Part shown: in pieces, positions 42,183-54,851 of the stretch
Layout of the letters: every line of letters begins with the position of its first letter
Position numbering within the stretch: position 1 is the stretch's first letter
DNA from: Lophium mytilinum
Lineage: Eukaryota > Ascomycota > Dothideomycetes > Mytilinidiales > Mytilinidiaceae
Assembly: GCA_010093605.1 (NCBI GenBank)
Contig: MU004181.1
Location: 1,178,001 to 1,242,000, forward strand
DNA: 64,000 bases
Direction: 5' to 3'
Position numbers and translations under genes: made by a program
Notes under the pieces: generated by a model
What the model was told of the DNA's origin: nothing
The model's input: the letters and a program-made list of their open reading frames with translations, nothing else
Database searches by the model: none

Positions 42183-43260
42183 TATGTAGCCTGTTGTACT
42201 GATCGAGCGATGATATATCTTAAATCGTGAATCCTTACTCATCCTAGCAGCACCCGTGACTTGATGCTGGAGATTGGCTGTGGCAAGTGGTCTACCAGAA
42301 CCGATGAGCGTACACACATATATTACCTCTCGCTGATGAACATAGTTTCAACCCACTGAACCTATACAAAACGTGACTCGAGGTACCGTTTGGCAGAGTA
42401 GGCAAATGCAAACTCTGTACACTCGAGTCACGCGTGCACACCGCACACGGCCAGGGTGATTTATGCCCTAGTGTCCAGGTGGCATCCGCGACGCCCCAAA
42501 ATCGTGGCGCAAGAGGGCGGAATAGCGCATCTGACCCTCACATAATGGCGCAAATCTCTGCCCCAGACAGACGCCTTCGACGAGGCAGAGGGTCGCACAA
42601 ATAAAAACATGTCCTCGCTCATTTCGCATCTCCAGAAGCCAGCCAGGAGGGATGCGCTGGGGCCCGTGGCGGACAAGCTGCCAGATGCCGTGGGATTGTC
42701 CGTATTGATGGGCGCGTCGCCAGCGAGAGCAGGCCAGTAGAGATCGACCAGATCAGCGGAGGGCTGACAGTAGCGCCGTGAGGCGTGGAGGCGTGGAGGC
42801 CGCCTGTGCAGGGCTTCCCTCACCGGCAGGCCGGAGTTGCGAGGACACTTGTCGATGAATAGAAGGAATCCCATCCCCCCAGCGGCGTGGTGTTGCTCCT
42901 CTGCTCCTCTGCTAAAGCCTCAGTCTGCAGTCTCCGTCTTCGTACCGCGTCCAACAGCTCGAACCGCGGTCGAGGACTCCCGACGGCGCGTGTGCTAAAG
43001 GGTTCAACGGCCAGGCGCACCTTGGAAAGCTGTCACCGCCAAGCGGTTTCATCCTGGCTGCGGGCGCTTGTTCGACCTAACTAGGGCCCAGCCTCATACC
43101 GCTCTCCTCCTCCCTCGACTTCCTCTCTTCTACCCTCGACTGCTACCGTCTGCTTCCGCCTCACGTCGCCTGCGCATGGTGACTGTCGCGCTCCATCGCT
43201 CCAGCACGGTTCGCTGCCGTCGGAACTCGCCCCTCCACCAGCTGAACCTCTGCCGCGCCC
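42183..43260. other. Intergenic, Med15 promoter side
   Basis: There are no genes in this 1.1 kb. It contains an inverted repeat at 42372-42432 and a C/T-rich leader before the Med15 start. Open frames such as 42461-42874 (-) show no domain. Confidence 0.5.
42372..42432. repeat. Inverted repeat with Gcn4-like half sites
   Basis: Arms CGTGACTCGAG (42372-42382) and CTCGAGTCACG (42422-42432) are perfect complements. Between them, CAGAGT and ACTCTG form a second, inner stem with a 12-base loop. Each outer arm contains TGACTC, the core of the fungal Gcn4/CpcA and AP-1 type site, in opposite orientation. Confidence 0.7.
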
Positions 43261-46200
43261 ATGAACAACCAAAACTTCGCCAACATGATGCCCAACGGCG
43301 GCATGCGGCCGCAGATGCAGCTGCAACAGATCGCTTTGAATCATTATCGCAACCAGCAATCTCCGCCGGGCTGGCAGCAGGCTTGTCCACCCGACGAGCG
43401 AGCCCGACTAGCGACTCAAATGTATGTCGACACTTTCACTTCTCTCCCGGTGACCTCGTCCCCGCCACGTCACCTCCGCCCAAACCTTCTCACTCGCACG
43501 CTCCAGCCCATGCTAATGCTTTCACTCCCACAGGTCTACATACTACCGTCTCCTGAAATCCGACGCCTCGGACCAAGAGGTTATTGCCTGGGGCATCCGC
43601 ACTGAGACCGACCGATTCCTCCAGTCCGTGTCCAAGGAGGAGTACCACACCACCATGAAGCAGCGCTTCTTGCAGCTCCAGCAGGCCAGGCAGCGTAACG
43701 CCGACATGCTGCAGCAAGGAAACAATATGGGTCAGCAGCAAATGATGATGGGAGGAGGCAACCTTCAGATCCCCCGACAAGGTCAAGGCGCCCAGATGTC
43801 GCAAGGCTTTCCGAACCCACAGCTCCAGCGTCCGATGCAGGCCTCGCCGATACCGATGAACACACCCCAGTCGTCCATGGGCAGCGAGAATCCAAACCAG
43901 TTCGCCCACCAGCAACCAGCTCCTCAGCCAAACATGCAGCGGGGCCCCCAGCAAGGACAGAATGTGGACAACGAGCGCATCAATGCACTGGCACAGAGGA
44001 TGATGACAAGCGCCACCCCTGATATGAAAGAGTGTTGTAATGCACAGCTCGGAACGCTACCCATGGAGAAGCTACAGCAGATCAGGGCCCGTGGCATCGA
44101 CCCGCTCTACTTTATATTTCGCCAGGAGGCCGCCCGGGTGTATCAGAAGCAGAAGGAAGCGGTGCAAAGAGGCCAAGGCAACATGCAAGGGGCCCGTCCA
44201 ATGCAACCAGGCCAGGCCAACCAAATGCCTGGACAGCAACTACCTACCTCGCAAAGCCAGATCGGGGCGGTGAATAGCCAAGAGTTTGATTATGCCCAGC
44301 TCGCTGGCCAGCAAGCCGAAGCTCTCCGAGTGCAGGACCAAGGCCAGGTAGTTGTTCCTGCGAGCAATAACATGAACACCAACCCGGCCATGGGGCAATT
44401 TGGACCAAACGGTGCACCCCAAGCTGGTCAAGCGCCCCAGCCCCCCCAAGGCCAGAACGGGATGGCTCAGCGGCATGCCTTTGCTCAAGCTCAAGCTCAA
44501 GCGCAGGCTCAGACCCACGCACGGAATGCTCAGGCACAGGCGCAAGCACAGGCACAGCAAGCTCGCGCTCAGCAGCAGGCCCAACAACAGGCTCAGGCCC
44601 AACAACAAGCCCAACAACAAGCTTCGCAGGGACAGGCTCAACAGCAGATGATGTTGCGGGGTCAGGTCGGCGGGCTGAACATGCCACAGGGCCCCCAGCA
44701 AAGTCCTGCGATGCCGTTCCTCACGCGGCCCATGGCTCCCCCGGGCCAACAGGGCAGCTCTACTCCTCAGCCAAGGCCACAGCCACACGTGCCCCAGATG
44801 ACGCCGCAGAACCAGACACCCATAAACCCCAACGCAATCGACCCGCAAGTCGCCGCCCGTCTAGTTCAGCAGGTTCAAAACAGGGCTGCTGCGGCCAACG
44901 GTCAACCAATGACACAACAACAGAGAGCGTCTCTTTTACCCCCAAACATCCCGCTTCAGGCTAGACAGCACATCATGAACCTCCCCGATGACCAGTTCCG
45001 TTCGATCCTCCATAAAATGCTTAACCGTGGACCGGGCAATCCGGCGCAGAATCCTGCACTTCCAGGTAACCCTCTACAGATGGGGCAAATGGGTCAAATG
45101 GGTCAGAATGGCCTGCCCATGAACTCGCAGCCTTTTCCGATGGGTCTGCAGAACCAGCAGTTTCCTAACGCAGGGAATCTGAACGCTCAACAGCAAATGC
45201 GACTCGCCCAGCAGAACCCGGGTGCCTTGAATCCTCAGCAGCTTCAAATGTTGCAACAGCACAAACAACAGCAGCAGCAGCATCAACAACAGCAGAGAGT
45301 GCAGCAAGCGACTTTAGCATTGCGGACCAACCCGCAGATCATCAACGAAACTGATTCAAAACCGTTCCCGCAAAGTCTAGTGAACGGCAGCATGAGGCAG
45401 CATGTCCCACCAGAGGTAAAAACATGGGCGCAGTTGAAGGAGTGGGTCAGCCGCAATCCCAACCTGGCTCCGAATCTTGATCCACAGAAACTGCTTCTAC
45501 TCCAAGCAATGCACTTCCTGGACTCTATTCAGCAGCAGCAGCGCATGAATGGTCAACAAGGTCCTCCGCAGCCAAACAATAACGCGCTGGCCCCAACACC
45601 ACAACCCGGTGGACAAGCACCACTCGCGAGAATGGTGTCGAATGGAGGCCCCCAACCACCCATGCCAGCTCGAAACGCACCTCAAATGATGCCTGGCATG
45701 GGACCAATACAGCCCGTGACCCCACAAGAGCTGCAGTTCTATCGACAGAAGCTCAATCCGCAACAGGCCGGAGTCAGTGATGACCAGCTTCGACAGTACA
45801 TCAATCAGCAACGGGTCAGCCACGCTCAGAAAATGCACGCAGCGCAACAGCTACAGGCCGCTCAATCAGTTCAACCGCCAATGCACGTGCAGCCTCAGCA
45901 GACACCGCGCCCTCCAATGCCGGCTGCTCAGACATCAGCGTCACGGGTACCCACCAGAGCACCGCAGCCACCAAAACCTGCCGCCCAGCCACAGAACGGC
46001 AACAGACAGGGCGTCAAGCGTGCACACGATGAAATCATTGACGTCTCTGGTCCTAGCAGCACTGCTGCTATGCCAGCACCTCAAGCACCCGCGATGGTGC
46101 CGTCTCGATCGCAGCAAACCCCCCTTAACCTGACTCCTGAGCAAATGCGGTTACAGCAGCAACAGAAAGCCCAGGCTAACACCCAGGCCAACAGGGCCCA

Positions 46201-48024
46201 GCCTCCGAACGGCACACAAGGCCCTCCTCCTGGCCAAGACCCGAAGTTTCAAGGAATGTTGGCAGAAGTTACCAACTCACTTGCACGAGAGCCACCAAAG
46301 TCGCTCTCGCCACAGGACCGAGCCCAGATGCAGCAATGGGTCTCTGACCATATCGCACATATCAAAAAGATGGACCCCTGTCTGAAGTACTTCATGGTGT
46401 ATGCCGAGGGAACAGAGAACAATAGACGGGTAATGAGACAAATGATGGAAACTGTAAGTTGAGCACCCATCAGCATCGTATCGTCAAACTGACCCAGTAT
46501 TAGCGCGTAACCATCTGGCGGCAACTCGCCAAAGACGGAAGCCTCGCTGAGCAGGTAACAGTGACAAAGGACCAGTTCCAGAAGCACCTGCACCAGATGG
46601 CAACCTTCATCTCTAAGATAGGACCCCGAATCCAGCAAGCCGCCCACGCCGCGCAGAAGCCTGCTTCGCAACAACCCCAGCAGCAACCCACTGAGGCACC
46701 ACAGTCCGAGTCAGCGCAACTGAACGCAGCCAATCTGAGGATTGTTGAACAGCAGGCAATACACCAACGGCAGAATGAAGTGCAGTCAATCAACCAACGG
46801 CACAACAACCTCAAGGCTCCGCCGCCTCCTACGACCGACAGACCGCCATTCCAGCTCGGCGCACAGTCTCCAAGAGGTGCCCCGCAGTACTTGAACGAGT
46901 CACAGGTCAACCCTAGCAATTTGAAAATACCGTCGAAGAAGAAGCAGAAGATGGATGTCGTTGGCAACCAAACGTCTACTCCTGCTCCGACCTCGTCACC
47001 CCATGTTGGAGGTATCAAGGGCATGACACCAGATATGAAGCGGCAGCAACAGCTTGAGAAACCAAGTGAGGCAAAGCCCACGTACAAGTGCCCAGATAGT
47101 TCGTGCGATTTCAGTATCCGCGGCTTCGATACCCCGGCTGAGCTTGATGCGCATTACAAGGAAGCGCATCCTAAAGTCGAGGACCCTCTCCTCTTTGCTC
47201 TCGAAAGCGCTAGAGTAGCATGCGCGCTTGACCAAGATGGTAACGAGAAAGCACCAAAGGTCGATGCTAGAGCTGCAAACCGTGGGATTCCCCCAAGCAG
47301 ATTGCCCCCTCACGCTACGAAGACTGGACAGACTCCGTCCATGAAGCAGGAGGTCAGCACTCCGGCGCAGTCTGCAGCTACTCCCATGGCACGTGTAGCC
47401 ACCCAGACCAGTGCGATGAGAGGCTCGCCTTCGACAAACTTGTTACGCACGCCTCAGACAGGTGCTAAAGTGGCGACCCCGAGCACCGGCCAGGGAGCGC
47501 GCGGCACGCCAATTAACTCAAAGGCTGATATCAAAGACACCATCAAGCCGACAGAGCGCGAGAAATCCCCAGATCCTTGGGCGTCCATGGCGTTCGATGA
47601 AGACACGGTGAGAGCGATGATTGATAGCATGGACATCCCCTACATGCGAGCAGAGCCTCCCAAGATCGAGGACGCTTCCTGGATACCGCGGTCCCTGGAG
47701 ACTTTAGAACTATCGCCTGCAACAACGCCGTCCTCTAGTAAAGATTCGACTTCTACACGAGACTCGGACATCTCTGAGACGGACAACTTGCAGATCGACG
47801 TCGTGATGGATGATGGCTTTGATCGGGATATATTTGGAGACCCTCTGCCCGAAATGACCATCCGGGAAGAGCTTCGTTTGCTAGGTCTAATTGACGACGG
47901 TATGGACGACTTCGATATGGATGGCGATGGAAAGAAAGAACTTCCTGCGCTCTCCTTTGAGAACATATTTGGCAAACTCCAGGGCGCCGAGGGGGAAGTC
48001 GACGCATGGGGTGCAGATTTCTAA
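43261..48024 (+). CDS. MED15: Mediator subunit 15 (Med15/Gal11-like)
   Basis: Mediator tail subunit that receives signals from activators and passes them to RNA polymerase II. Three exons (43261-43421, 43534-46453, 46504-48024) give 1533 aa. A KIX-type helical domain spans roughly residues 36-105 (GWQQACPPDERARLATQ... DRFLQSVSKEEYHTTMKQRF), interrupted by intron 1. Next comes a Gln-rich body with an Ala/Gln tract (44480-44650) and many QQ runs, then conserved short helices (PEVKTWAQLKEWV, LTPEQMRLQQQQ). The last exon encodes a C2H2-like finger, C1223-x4-C1228-x15-H1244-x4-H1249, and an acidic C-terminus with DDGMDDFDMDGDGKK. The splice before RVTIWRQLAKDG is supported by phase and GTAAGT/TTAG sites. 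Confidence 0.85.
44485..44645 (+). repeat. CAG/CAA-CTC codon repeat encoding Ala/Gln tract
   Basis: Mixed GCTCAA/GCACAG/CAACAA codons encode alternating Ala-Gln followed by poly-Gln with Ala. Codon choice varies, so the tract is an amino-acid repeat more than a pure microsatellite; length variation between isolates would be expected. Confidence 0.8.
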
Positions 48025-48950
48025 GTAACGTTTTGCCTTTCACATATGGGTTTTCAAGTGGGCTAGTGTCTCAATTTCTTTTCTGTTCTAATTGTATCAT
48101 GAATAGCATTGGCGCTTTTGGGCACACCGAATTCTTTGGGTTTTGGGTTCGAGATCTAGGATTTGCTGGAGAAAATTATAACGGACGGCCCGGGCTCGGA
48201 ATGGATGGTCTGGCGTGGATATCGGATTGCCCGGAGATTATACCCCATTTTCCTTTTTTTCCTACTCATGTATGCTTCTTCTATTCATGCTGCATTTACG
48301 CGGTGTTTTGCATATTTTTTGAAGAGGCCTTTACGAGAAGCTATAAACATTGTCTTATATATTGGATCTAAACTTCGGTGAAGTTCTTGACTTCCACTTG
48401 TCAGGAAGGGAATGAGATACGGACTGAAAGAGTCCTCGACGGTGATTAAATATGTCTATGCTAACAGACTCGATCCAACCAATCCGAAGGCCACGGAACT
48501 ACGAAGGCTACAACTTCAAGACTTACCTTGAATCTGTTATCCTCGTCTATGTAGTTTGTACGCGTAGCGGAAGAATTCGCGCAGACCCGAAGTAGAACGG
48601 ATCGCGTGCTCCTATGGTTATGTCTCTCTTACTTCTGGCTCGAACCACCAGTCCGACAGTCTGTAAAGGCTATTCTCTGGCTGATTCTGAATGTTTCGCA
48701 CGTGATTACCAAGTGCACGACCTTTGAGAAAAGTTATGAAAGTTACTGCTCAGTAAGCGGATGAGGCAGGTGCTGAAGAGATGGAAAGGTGGGGGATATT
48801 TAGCTATCACCGCTTGTCTGCTACCGACGAAGACGTCACCCTCCTTTGAACTCTATCGTAATCTCTTTTTCCACTTCTCTATTCGGAAAGAATACACACT
48901 TCCTTTCAGTTCAGTCTATCTAACTCTGTCGAATTGAGTTCATAGCGACA
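48025..48950. other. Intergenic, 0.9 kb
   Basis: This stretch holds the Med15 3' UTR (T-rich, 48030-48370) and then the promoter of the nucleoside hydrolase gene. The open frames here are short and T-rich without domains. Confidence 0.55.
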
Positions 48951-50084
48951 ATGTTTCACCCGCTCGCTTACTCCTACCAGCGTCTCGTCCAAATTACTTT
49001 CATTGCGCTATCATTAATAAATCCGATTGAAAGCCATTCAAAGAATCTGATAATCGATACCGATATCTTCAGCGATGTTGAGTTTGTCCTCCCTAGTCTC
49101 AAAAAACCAGTAACCCCGGCCCATTCGCTAACCACCTCAGTGACGCTGGCGCTCTCTTACTCGCATCCACATTACCGCACGTGAATCTCCTAGCTGTGAA
49201 TGTTAATTATCCTTCGTCGTACTCTGCCCTCGCCGCTTCTGCCATCTTAGCCTACTACGGTCACCCAGATGTACCAATCGGACTCCGCCGACCTATCACG
49301 AACGAGTCCTTCTTTGACGATTGGGCTTATGAGCTAGGCGAGTATACAAGCAAAGTTGCGTACCACTGGTCTAATGGAACCTTGCCCTGGGGAAATGCGA
49401 GCAAGTCGTGGGAGCCAGTGGAGCTTTATCGAAAGACGCTGGCGTGCCAGGCTGATGGGAGCGTTACGATTGCATCAATTGGGTTTTTGGAGAATGTATG
49501 TCTGACATTTCGGCGCAACTTTCATGTCTACTGGCTAATCACGTGGCTAGCTGTCGGCGCTCCTCAACTCTACTGCAGATAAGCACTCTCACTTATCCGG
49601 TCCAGACCTCGTTGCAGCAAAAGTGAGCAAACTCGTCGTCATGGGTGGTGGGTATCCGTCCGGATATGAGTTCAACTTCTTTGGCGACGATCCCGGAGTC
49701 ACTGCTCATGCTGTCAACAACTGGCCTGGCTCAATCACGTTCTCTGGGACCGAGTTAGGGGGCAATGTCTCTACCGGCGCTCGATTGACGGTCGAGGCCC
49801 CTGCACATGACCCCGTTGCTGCGGCGTATCGGTGGTACATAGGTTACAACAACACCCGGTTCTCATGGGATCCGCTGACAGTATTGTATGCAATTTCTGG
49901 GCTTGGGGAGTGGTTTGAGTATGGCAATACGTACGGATATAACTATGTTCATCCGAACGGCTCGAACGAATGGGGTTACGATGCGAAAAGAAAGGACCAG
50001 CACTGGCTGAAGTTGGCGGACAGCAACGTGACAGTTGCGCGAAAACTCGACAAACTATTTCTCGACGGTGCTAGAGCAGTTTGA
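48951..50084 (+). CDS. Secreted inosine-uridine-type nucleoside hydrolase
   Basis: Hydrolyses the N-glycosidic bond of nucleosides to base and ribose. Three exons (48951-49081, 49141-49495, 49551-50084) give 339 aa. The Ca2+-binding N-terminal motif is rebuilt across intron 1: IIDTDIFSDVDD, matching the family DTDxxxDxDD pattern. Other blocks are LLAVNVNYPSSYSALAASA, KLVVMGGGYPSG and the late HDPVAAAY with its Asp. An N-terminal hydrophobic stretch (LVQITFIALSLINPIES) and many NxS/T sites point to secretion, as known for fungal nucleoside scavenging enzymes. Its stop codon is only 40 bp from the stop of the convergent kinase gene, so the two 3' UTRs almost certainly overlap. Confidence 0.9.
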
Positions 50085-50124
50085 TAGAATCGACGACAGT
50101 TTGTTCCTCTATGTAGAGCGGCCT

Positions 50125-52565
50125 TTAGCGCTTAGCTCGCTTAGGCGCTCGTTTTTTCCTGGCCTTCTTGACATCCTCGGGGGTCTTAGATTTATATGGA
50201 ACCCATCTAGTTCCAGGTCTGAACGTCTGTTCGCCGAAGAGCAAGTCCGGGGGATCGTCGTCGGGCGGAAGATGGGGAACGATCGCGGCTACCAGCTCTT
50301 CCAGGGTAGGTCTGTCCTCTGCTCGGAACCGCAAGCATTTCCGTACCAGTTCCCTCAGTTCTTCAGGATATCTCTCAGCCATTGGGAAGCCGCCATCTAG
50401 AAGAATATCAGCTGTTGCATAATCCTCTTCTGAAAGGTTGTGCACTGTTTCCCCAATCTGGTGATCGCTATGGTCAAGCCATCTAATAGAGTCCTCTTCA
50501 TTGTCGATATCTTCAGGTATGCCATCCGATTCATCTATAGGGCCATGGATGTAGGCATTCGTGATTAGCTGCCAAATCGTAGCGCCCACTCCCCAAACGT
50601 TGGCTTTTGAGGTCATGCGTTTTTTGCGATACTGTTTCTTTTTCCAGTATTCGAGGCGATGTTCCTATAGAAGTAGTTACTTAGCGACTAGATCTAGCCA
50701 ATGCCAGTCGGTAGTACTAACTGGAGGTCTCATATGGAAAGTGCCATCTTCGATGTATTCCCGAGGGTTGTCTGGGCCATCATCGAAGGCACATCCAAAG
50801 TCGGTGACGGCAACCTTCGGCCACTGGCGCACCTTATTAGTCTGTGGATGAGCATTGAAAGTTTTAGGAAAACTCACGTTTGGCCGTTGGACTAGTGGCA
50901 TTTCAGAACCCTCTTGAACGGCCTTTACTTTCTCCTTCCCCGTTTTGGTTGTCCCTTCCTCTGCACGCGGCGGGGTGATAAGTACGTTTTCTGGCTTAAA
51001 GTCACAATGTATAATCTCCCGCCAGTCCCCTTGTTTAGCACCCCTAGTTCCGTCTCTCATCACTAGGCAAGCATCCACCATCGCATAGAAGCAGTGCCAA
51101 ATCCAAGCTTCTGGCAGCTCTTTTTCAACAGTAACTTTTTTCTTCCAGGTTGCTAGGGATTTTCCCTCTTTTTCTTTTGACTGGTTTGCTTTGCCATTCT
51201 CGAGTGGAAACCTCCGTAGCACGCTCAATAGCGAGCCATAATCGCAAAAGTCGAGATAGATGCGTAACCTTTGTTGGTGCATAATAAGGCGATGCCCTTT
51301 GTGATTTATAATGTGTTCCGTACAGCCCGTCGCCTTGAGGCGGTTCATGTATGCTATCCTTTTGGTGTGTTAGCACACGCCAGTTCTGTTTCGAAGGGGC
51401 AACACATACTCGCGCGGCAGCTTGTCCCGCCACTCTCGAGGATCTCTCCAGGCTAACGACGACCAATAATAACATTCCTTGACGGCCATTCTCTGTTCAG
51501 CGCATTAGCACACTATCAGCCAACTCGAAACGTCAAAAGCATGAAAAACGGTGGTGCTAACCTCCAAGATGTTCATATTCGCGTCAACTCGAACCCACAG
51601 AGCGACTATCCCATACCCACCTTCCCCAAGCGTCTTCACACCTCTCCAGCCTTGCGCCCTCGGGTCGCCGTCTTCAAACGGGAATAACAGAGGTCCTGCG
51701 ACGAGCCCTTCCGACCGTTCGCCTTCTTCGTATCTATACAATGGGTTGAACACCCCGTCGTCGTTATCATTGTCACTATCGTCCAAATTCGGCCATTCGT
51801 GATCAGGCCACCAAGGGTACGGGTACTCCCAATGCTGGCCTGGACCTGGTGCAATGCCCGATGGACTCGACGGAGGAGATTGCGGAGGACTCCCACGGCC
51901 AGGTCGAGCACCTCTTGGAGGGCTAGGGCTAGGGTCAGGTCCCACAATAGGACGCGAGGTTCTTCTGGAAGCTGAGCCCTTTACGGGGCTTGATCTTGTA
52001 CGTTGGCTGGGGCTAGGGTATACGGTAGGACGCGAAGCCCTTCCGGAAGATGAGCCTTCCATTGGCCTTATACGTTCGCGTGAGGCTGCTGAAGATCGCG
52101 GCATGCTTGCCGCCTCGGCTTGGCCATCTAACGATGCTTCTGGTTCTGTTGGTGGTGTATCTCGATTATCCGCAGTCCTCGGCTCGTCCGGTAGCACATA
52201 AGTTGCAGCGGGCAGCGTTCCGGCCCTAGCTACCACAGCCGCATCAAAAGGTCCCATATCGATATCTCCATGTTTTCGGAGCCAGAACAAGGTATCTCGA
52301 ATATCCTCTAAATTCAAATGATCGATTTAGCTCAAGAAATTCGTTTCCCAAACCGCCTAATAGACGTTAAGATGGGGCATGGCTTACCTTCGTCCCAATT
52401 TGGCCTCTCCTTTTTTATTTTGAGCTTGTAGGCCCGATCGAAGTACCCCTTCGCGGTGGCAAGTGGGAGACCCTTTACGGAGTCGGCATCAAGATCTGTA
52501 GCCGTCCTCGCCTTTTTTTTGGGCGGTCCCTTTCCGGCCTTTCCAGCCTTTCTTCTTGGAGCCAT
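50125..52565 (-). CDS. Divergent protein kinase with long disordered N-terminus
   Basis: Five exons (52565-52388, 52307-51562, 51492-51410, 51358-50722, 50664-50125) give 727 aa. A Lys-rich start (KAGKAGKGPPKKKAR) and a long Ser/Pro/Arg and acidic linker precede a C-terminal kinase domain: P-loop GEGGYGIV (about residue 290), the VAVK lysine as MAVKE (K313), catalytic loop HCDFKPENVLI (D455, Cys instead of Arg in HRD), DFG as VTDFGCA (D522) and an APE-less activation region leading to TSKANVWGVGATIWQL. Lys and both Asp are kept, so activity is plausible. A 36 bp segment (GTGAGT...CCACAG after QRPN) looks like an intron but is short and in frame; the length given keeps it. The C-terminus is very basic (KKARKKRAPKRAKR). 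Belongs to a fungal-expanded kinase group, by inference. Confidence 0.78.
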
Positions 52566-53539
52566 GATCTATGCCGTCATTTATCTTGGTTGGGATAGAT
52601 CAAACACAGTCGAATGCTTAAACAGGGTCAACTGTGGATAAACGAGGCGCTCTCAGCTGGGATAAAAGACACGGAGTACGAGAGAACCACGCGTTAACCG
52701 GATTGCAGAAGTAAGCAGACTTGTAAAAGACAGCAACAAAGGGATTCCGCAAACGGACAAGTCTCGCTAGAGAAGAGGGTTGTAATACACACAAAGGGAT
52801 TGCCAAAGTTGACACCGCGAAATAGGAGTATTCTTTATTTGAGACCTGAACAGCAAACCTAATTTCATTGGACTAGCATTGGAGATTAGTTTTTTTCGAC
52901 GCTGAGATCGAATTTAATATTGACGTTGGACGAGAAGTCGGCGCACTGTGCAAGTATCCTGGACACCGGGAAGCAAATAGTTCCACAGGGTGGAGTCGTT
53001 GCAAACGCAACAATACAGCAGCCTTGACACGAATATAGATCTCGGTGTGAGGCTTGTACATAGCTGTCACATAACTACTTGTGTCAAGTAATACTCCGTG
53101 AATACTGATACTACTATTTGGCGAGCTCTGAGACTCTTGGATCAAAAACCTGGGCAGGGTGTGAGTGATTGTCTTGACCGCCTCAGTACTTGGGCATGGC
53201 AGCCTACATAGCGGCATGCAAGTGTTGATCGAATAAGTCTCCTTACGGTTCTCACTCTCTTGTTCTCACCCAACTGCACTCACCTGGCTTTGAAACCCTC
53301 ACCTTTGCAAATCACCATTCATTCACTGACTCGAGGCTCACCGTTTTAACTGGAAGCACAAACTCCTCCACAAATTTGAGGAAAGGGCGACCAGTTGAAC
53401 AGTAGTAGCTCATTTGTCGGTCTGCTGACCCATTCCGTCTGTCTCGTAGCTACTATTTCTAATATCCTCGAGGTCTTCATAGAAACCAGTCCTATCCAGG
53501 TCCCATTCCCGACATACCTTCTCTTGTTGGAAGTATCCA
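52566..53539. other. Divergent intergenic region, kinase / SET gene
   Basis: It contains both promoters. Minus-strand open frames at 52618-52815 and 52873-53217 have no domain and no supporting splice sites. Confidence 0.5.
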
Positions 53540-54851
53540 ATGTCTTCCTCAGTCGTCAACGCGAATGGTGCCACTGGGGTATTGGCAGTGAAAGCGCCAG
53601 GTAGGTGATTTGTAATTAGAAAACATGCCAAATTGTTTCTCAATTGAGTTCAATTGAAACACCCGCTCAATCAGCAATAGAAGACCAAGACTTCTACGAG
53701 GTCAAACATACCCAGAAAGGCTACGGGGCATATGCCTTGAAGCCGATCAAACGCGGCACGCGCATCCTCGCCGAACACCCTCTACTCCGGATCGACCAAA
53801 GGGCCTACTTCAAAGCCGACGTCGAAGCCGCTTTCGCAAAGCTCTCGCCAGAAGACCAAAAGCGCTACTTCGAGCTGCACTCCGCCCACGGTCAGAATCC
53901 AGCACACTGGCCCAAAGGTGTTGATGCGTCGCTGCCCGCGAAAGAGCGGCAGCGCATCGCAGAAGAGCACGAAGCTCGAATCTCGAAGGAAGCCAGCATA
54001 GCCTCTATCTTCCGGACCAACTGCATGAACATCACCAAGGGAGCAGCGCTTTTCTACTACAACGCGCGCTTCAACCACTCGTGCAACTCCAATGCGTACT
54101 TCTTCTGGAACGAGAAAATCGACATGGAGACGATCCATGCAATCAAGGATATCGAGGCCGGAGAGGAGCTTACACTTTGCTACATCGACCCGTACCAGGA
54201 TCGGGCGAGGCGCCAGTGGGAGTTCAAGCACTGGGGTTTTGCGTGTGACTGCCCTGCCTGTGGCGATATATCCAACCCGGAATCTTTCGCGGCAAAGAGT
54301 GCGGACAACAGATACCGGCTGAGCGAGCTTGATGATATGACTTCGGGATTCCGGACTAGCCCGGAGGTAATGCTTTCGAACTCCAGGATGATGGCGGACA
54401 TGCTCGAGATGGTGAAGTTGCACCTAGTTGAGGGCTTCTACAACTACGCGCTAGCAAAGATGTGAGTACTGAAATGAGATCACTAGACCTCATATCACAA
54501 GCAAGCACCACATACCTCCATCCAGGCGTCAATCTCGGAAGCTCTCAGACCAGCTGGTTCAATTGCTTCTTGGTTTCCATACTGCTAGAAACCCCTCGCC
54601 TGGACTGGAAAGTAGCGCTGACGAATGGAATCAGATACCGCGATATTGGGCTCATGTGCGAAGTCAGAAACGACCTGAAGCATGCAGTGGCAGCTATCTC
54701 CAAAGCTCTGCAAGTGGTGGAGATTTGCTGTGGGACTGACTGTAAGGAATGGGCGGAGGTTCGTGATATTGAGATTCGACTGGGCATGAAAACTACAACA
54801 CTCAACGGCGGAGTGGCTGAACCCAAGCTGAGCTCGGAATCGGTTAGCTGA
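53540..54851 (+). CDS. SET-domain protein, Set5/SMYD-like
   Basis: Probable protein-lysine methyltransferase of 354 aa in three exons (53540-53600, 53675-54461, 54635-54851). The SET core begins with KGYGAYALKPIKRGTRIL, has the FNHSCNSNA motif (N154-C157) and GEELTLCYID, and ends in a post-SET CDCPAC cluster. The last exon (YRDIGLMCEVRNDLKHAVAAI...) is TPR-like, as in SMYD-type proteins. The start ATG at 53540 lies in exon 1, upstream of an intron with GTAGGT donor; without it the frame has only TTG. The third exon was chosen because joining AT to ATACCGCG across a 173 bp intron with a CTGAC branch site restores the family C-terminus. Substrate unknown. Confidence 0.8.

Noticed and set aside
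52873-53217. 114-codon minus-strand frame between kinase and SET gene
   Set aside because: No domain, no signal peptide, no conserved motif; kept as intergenic.
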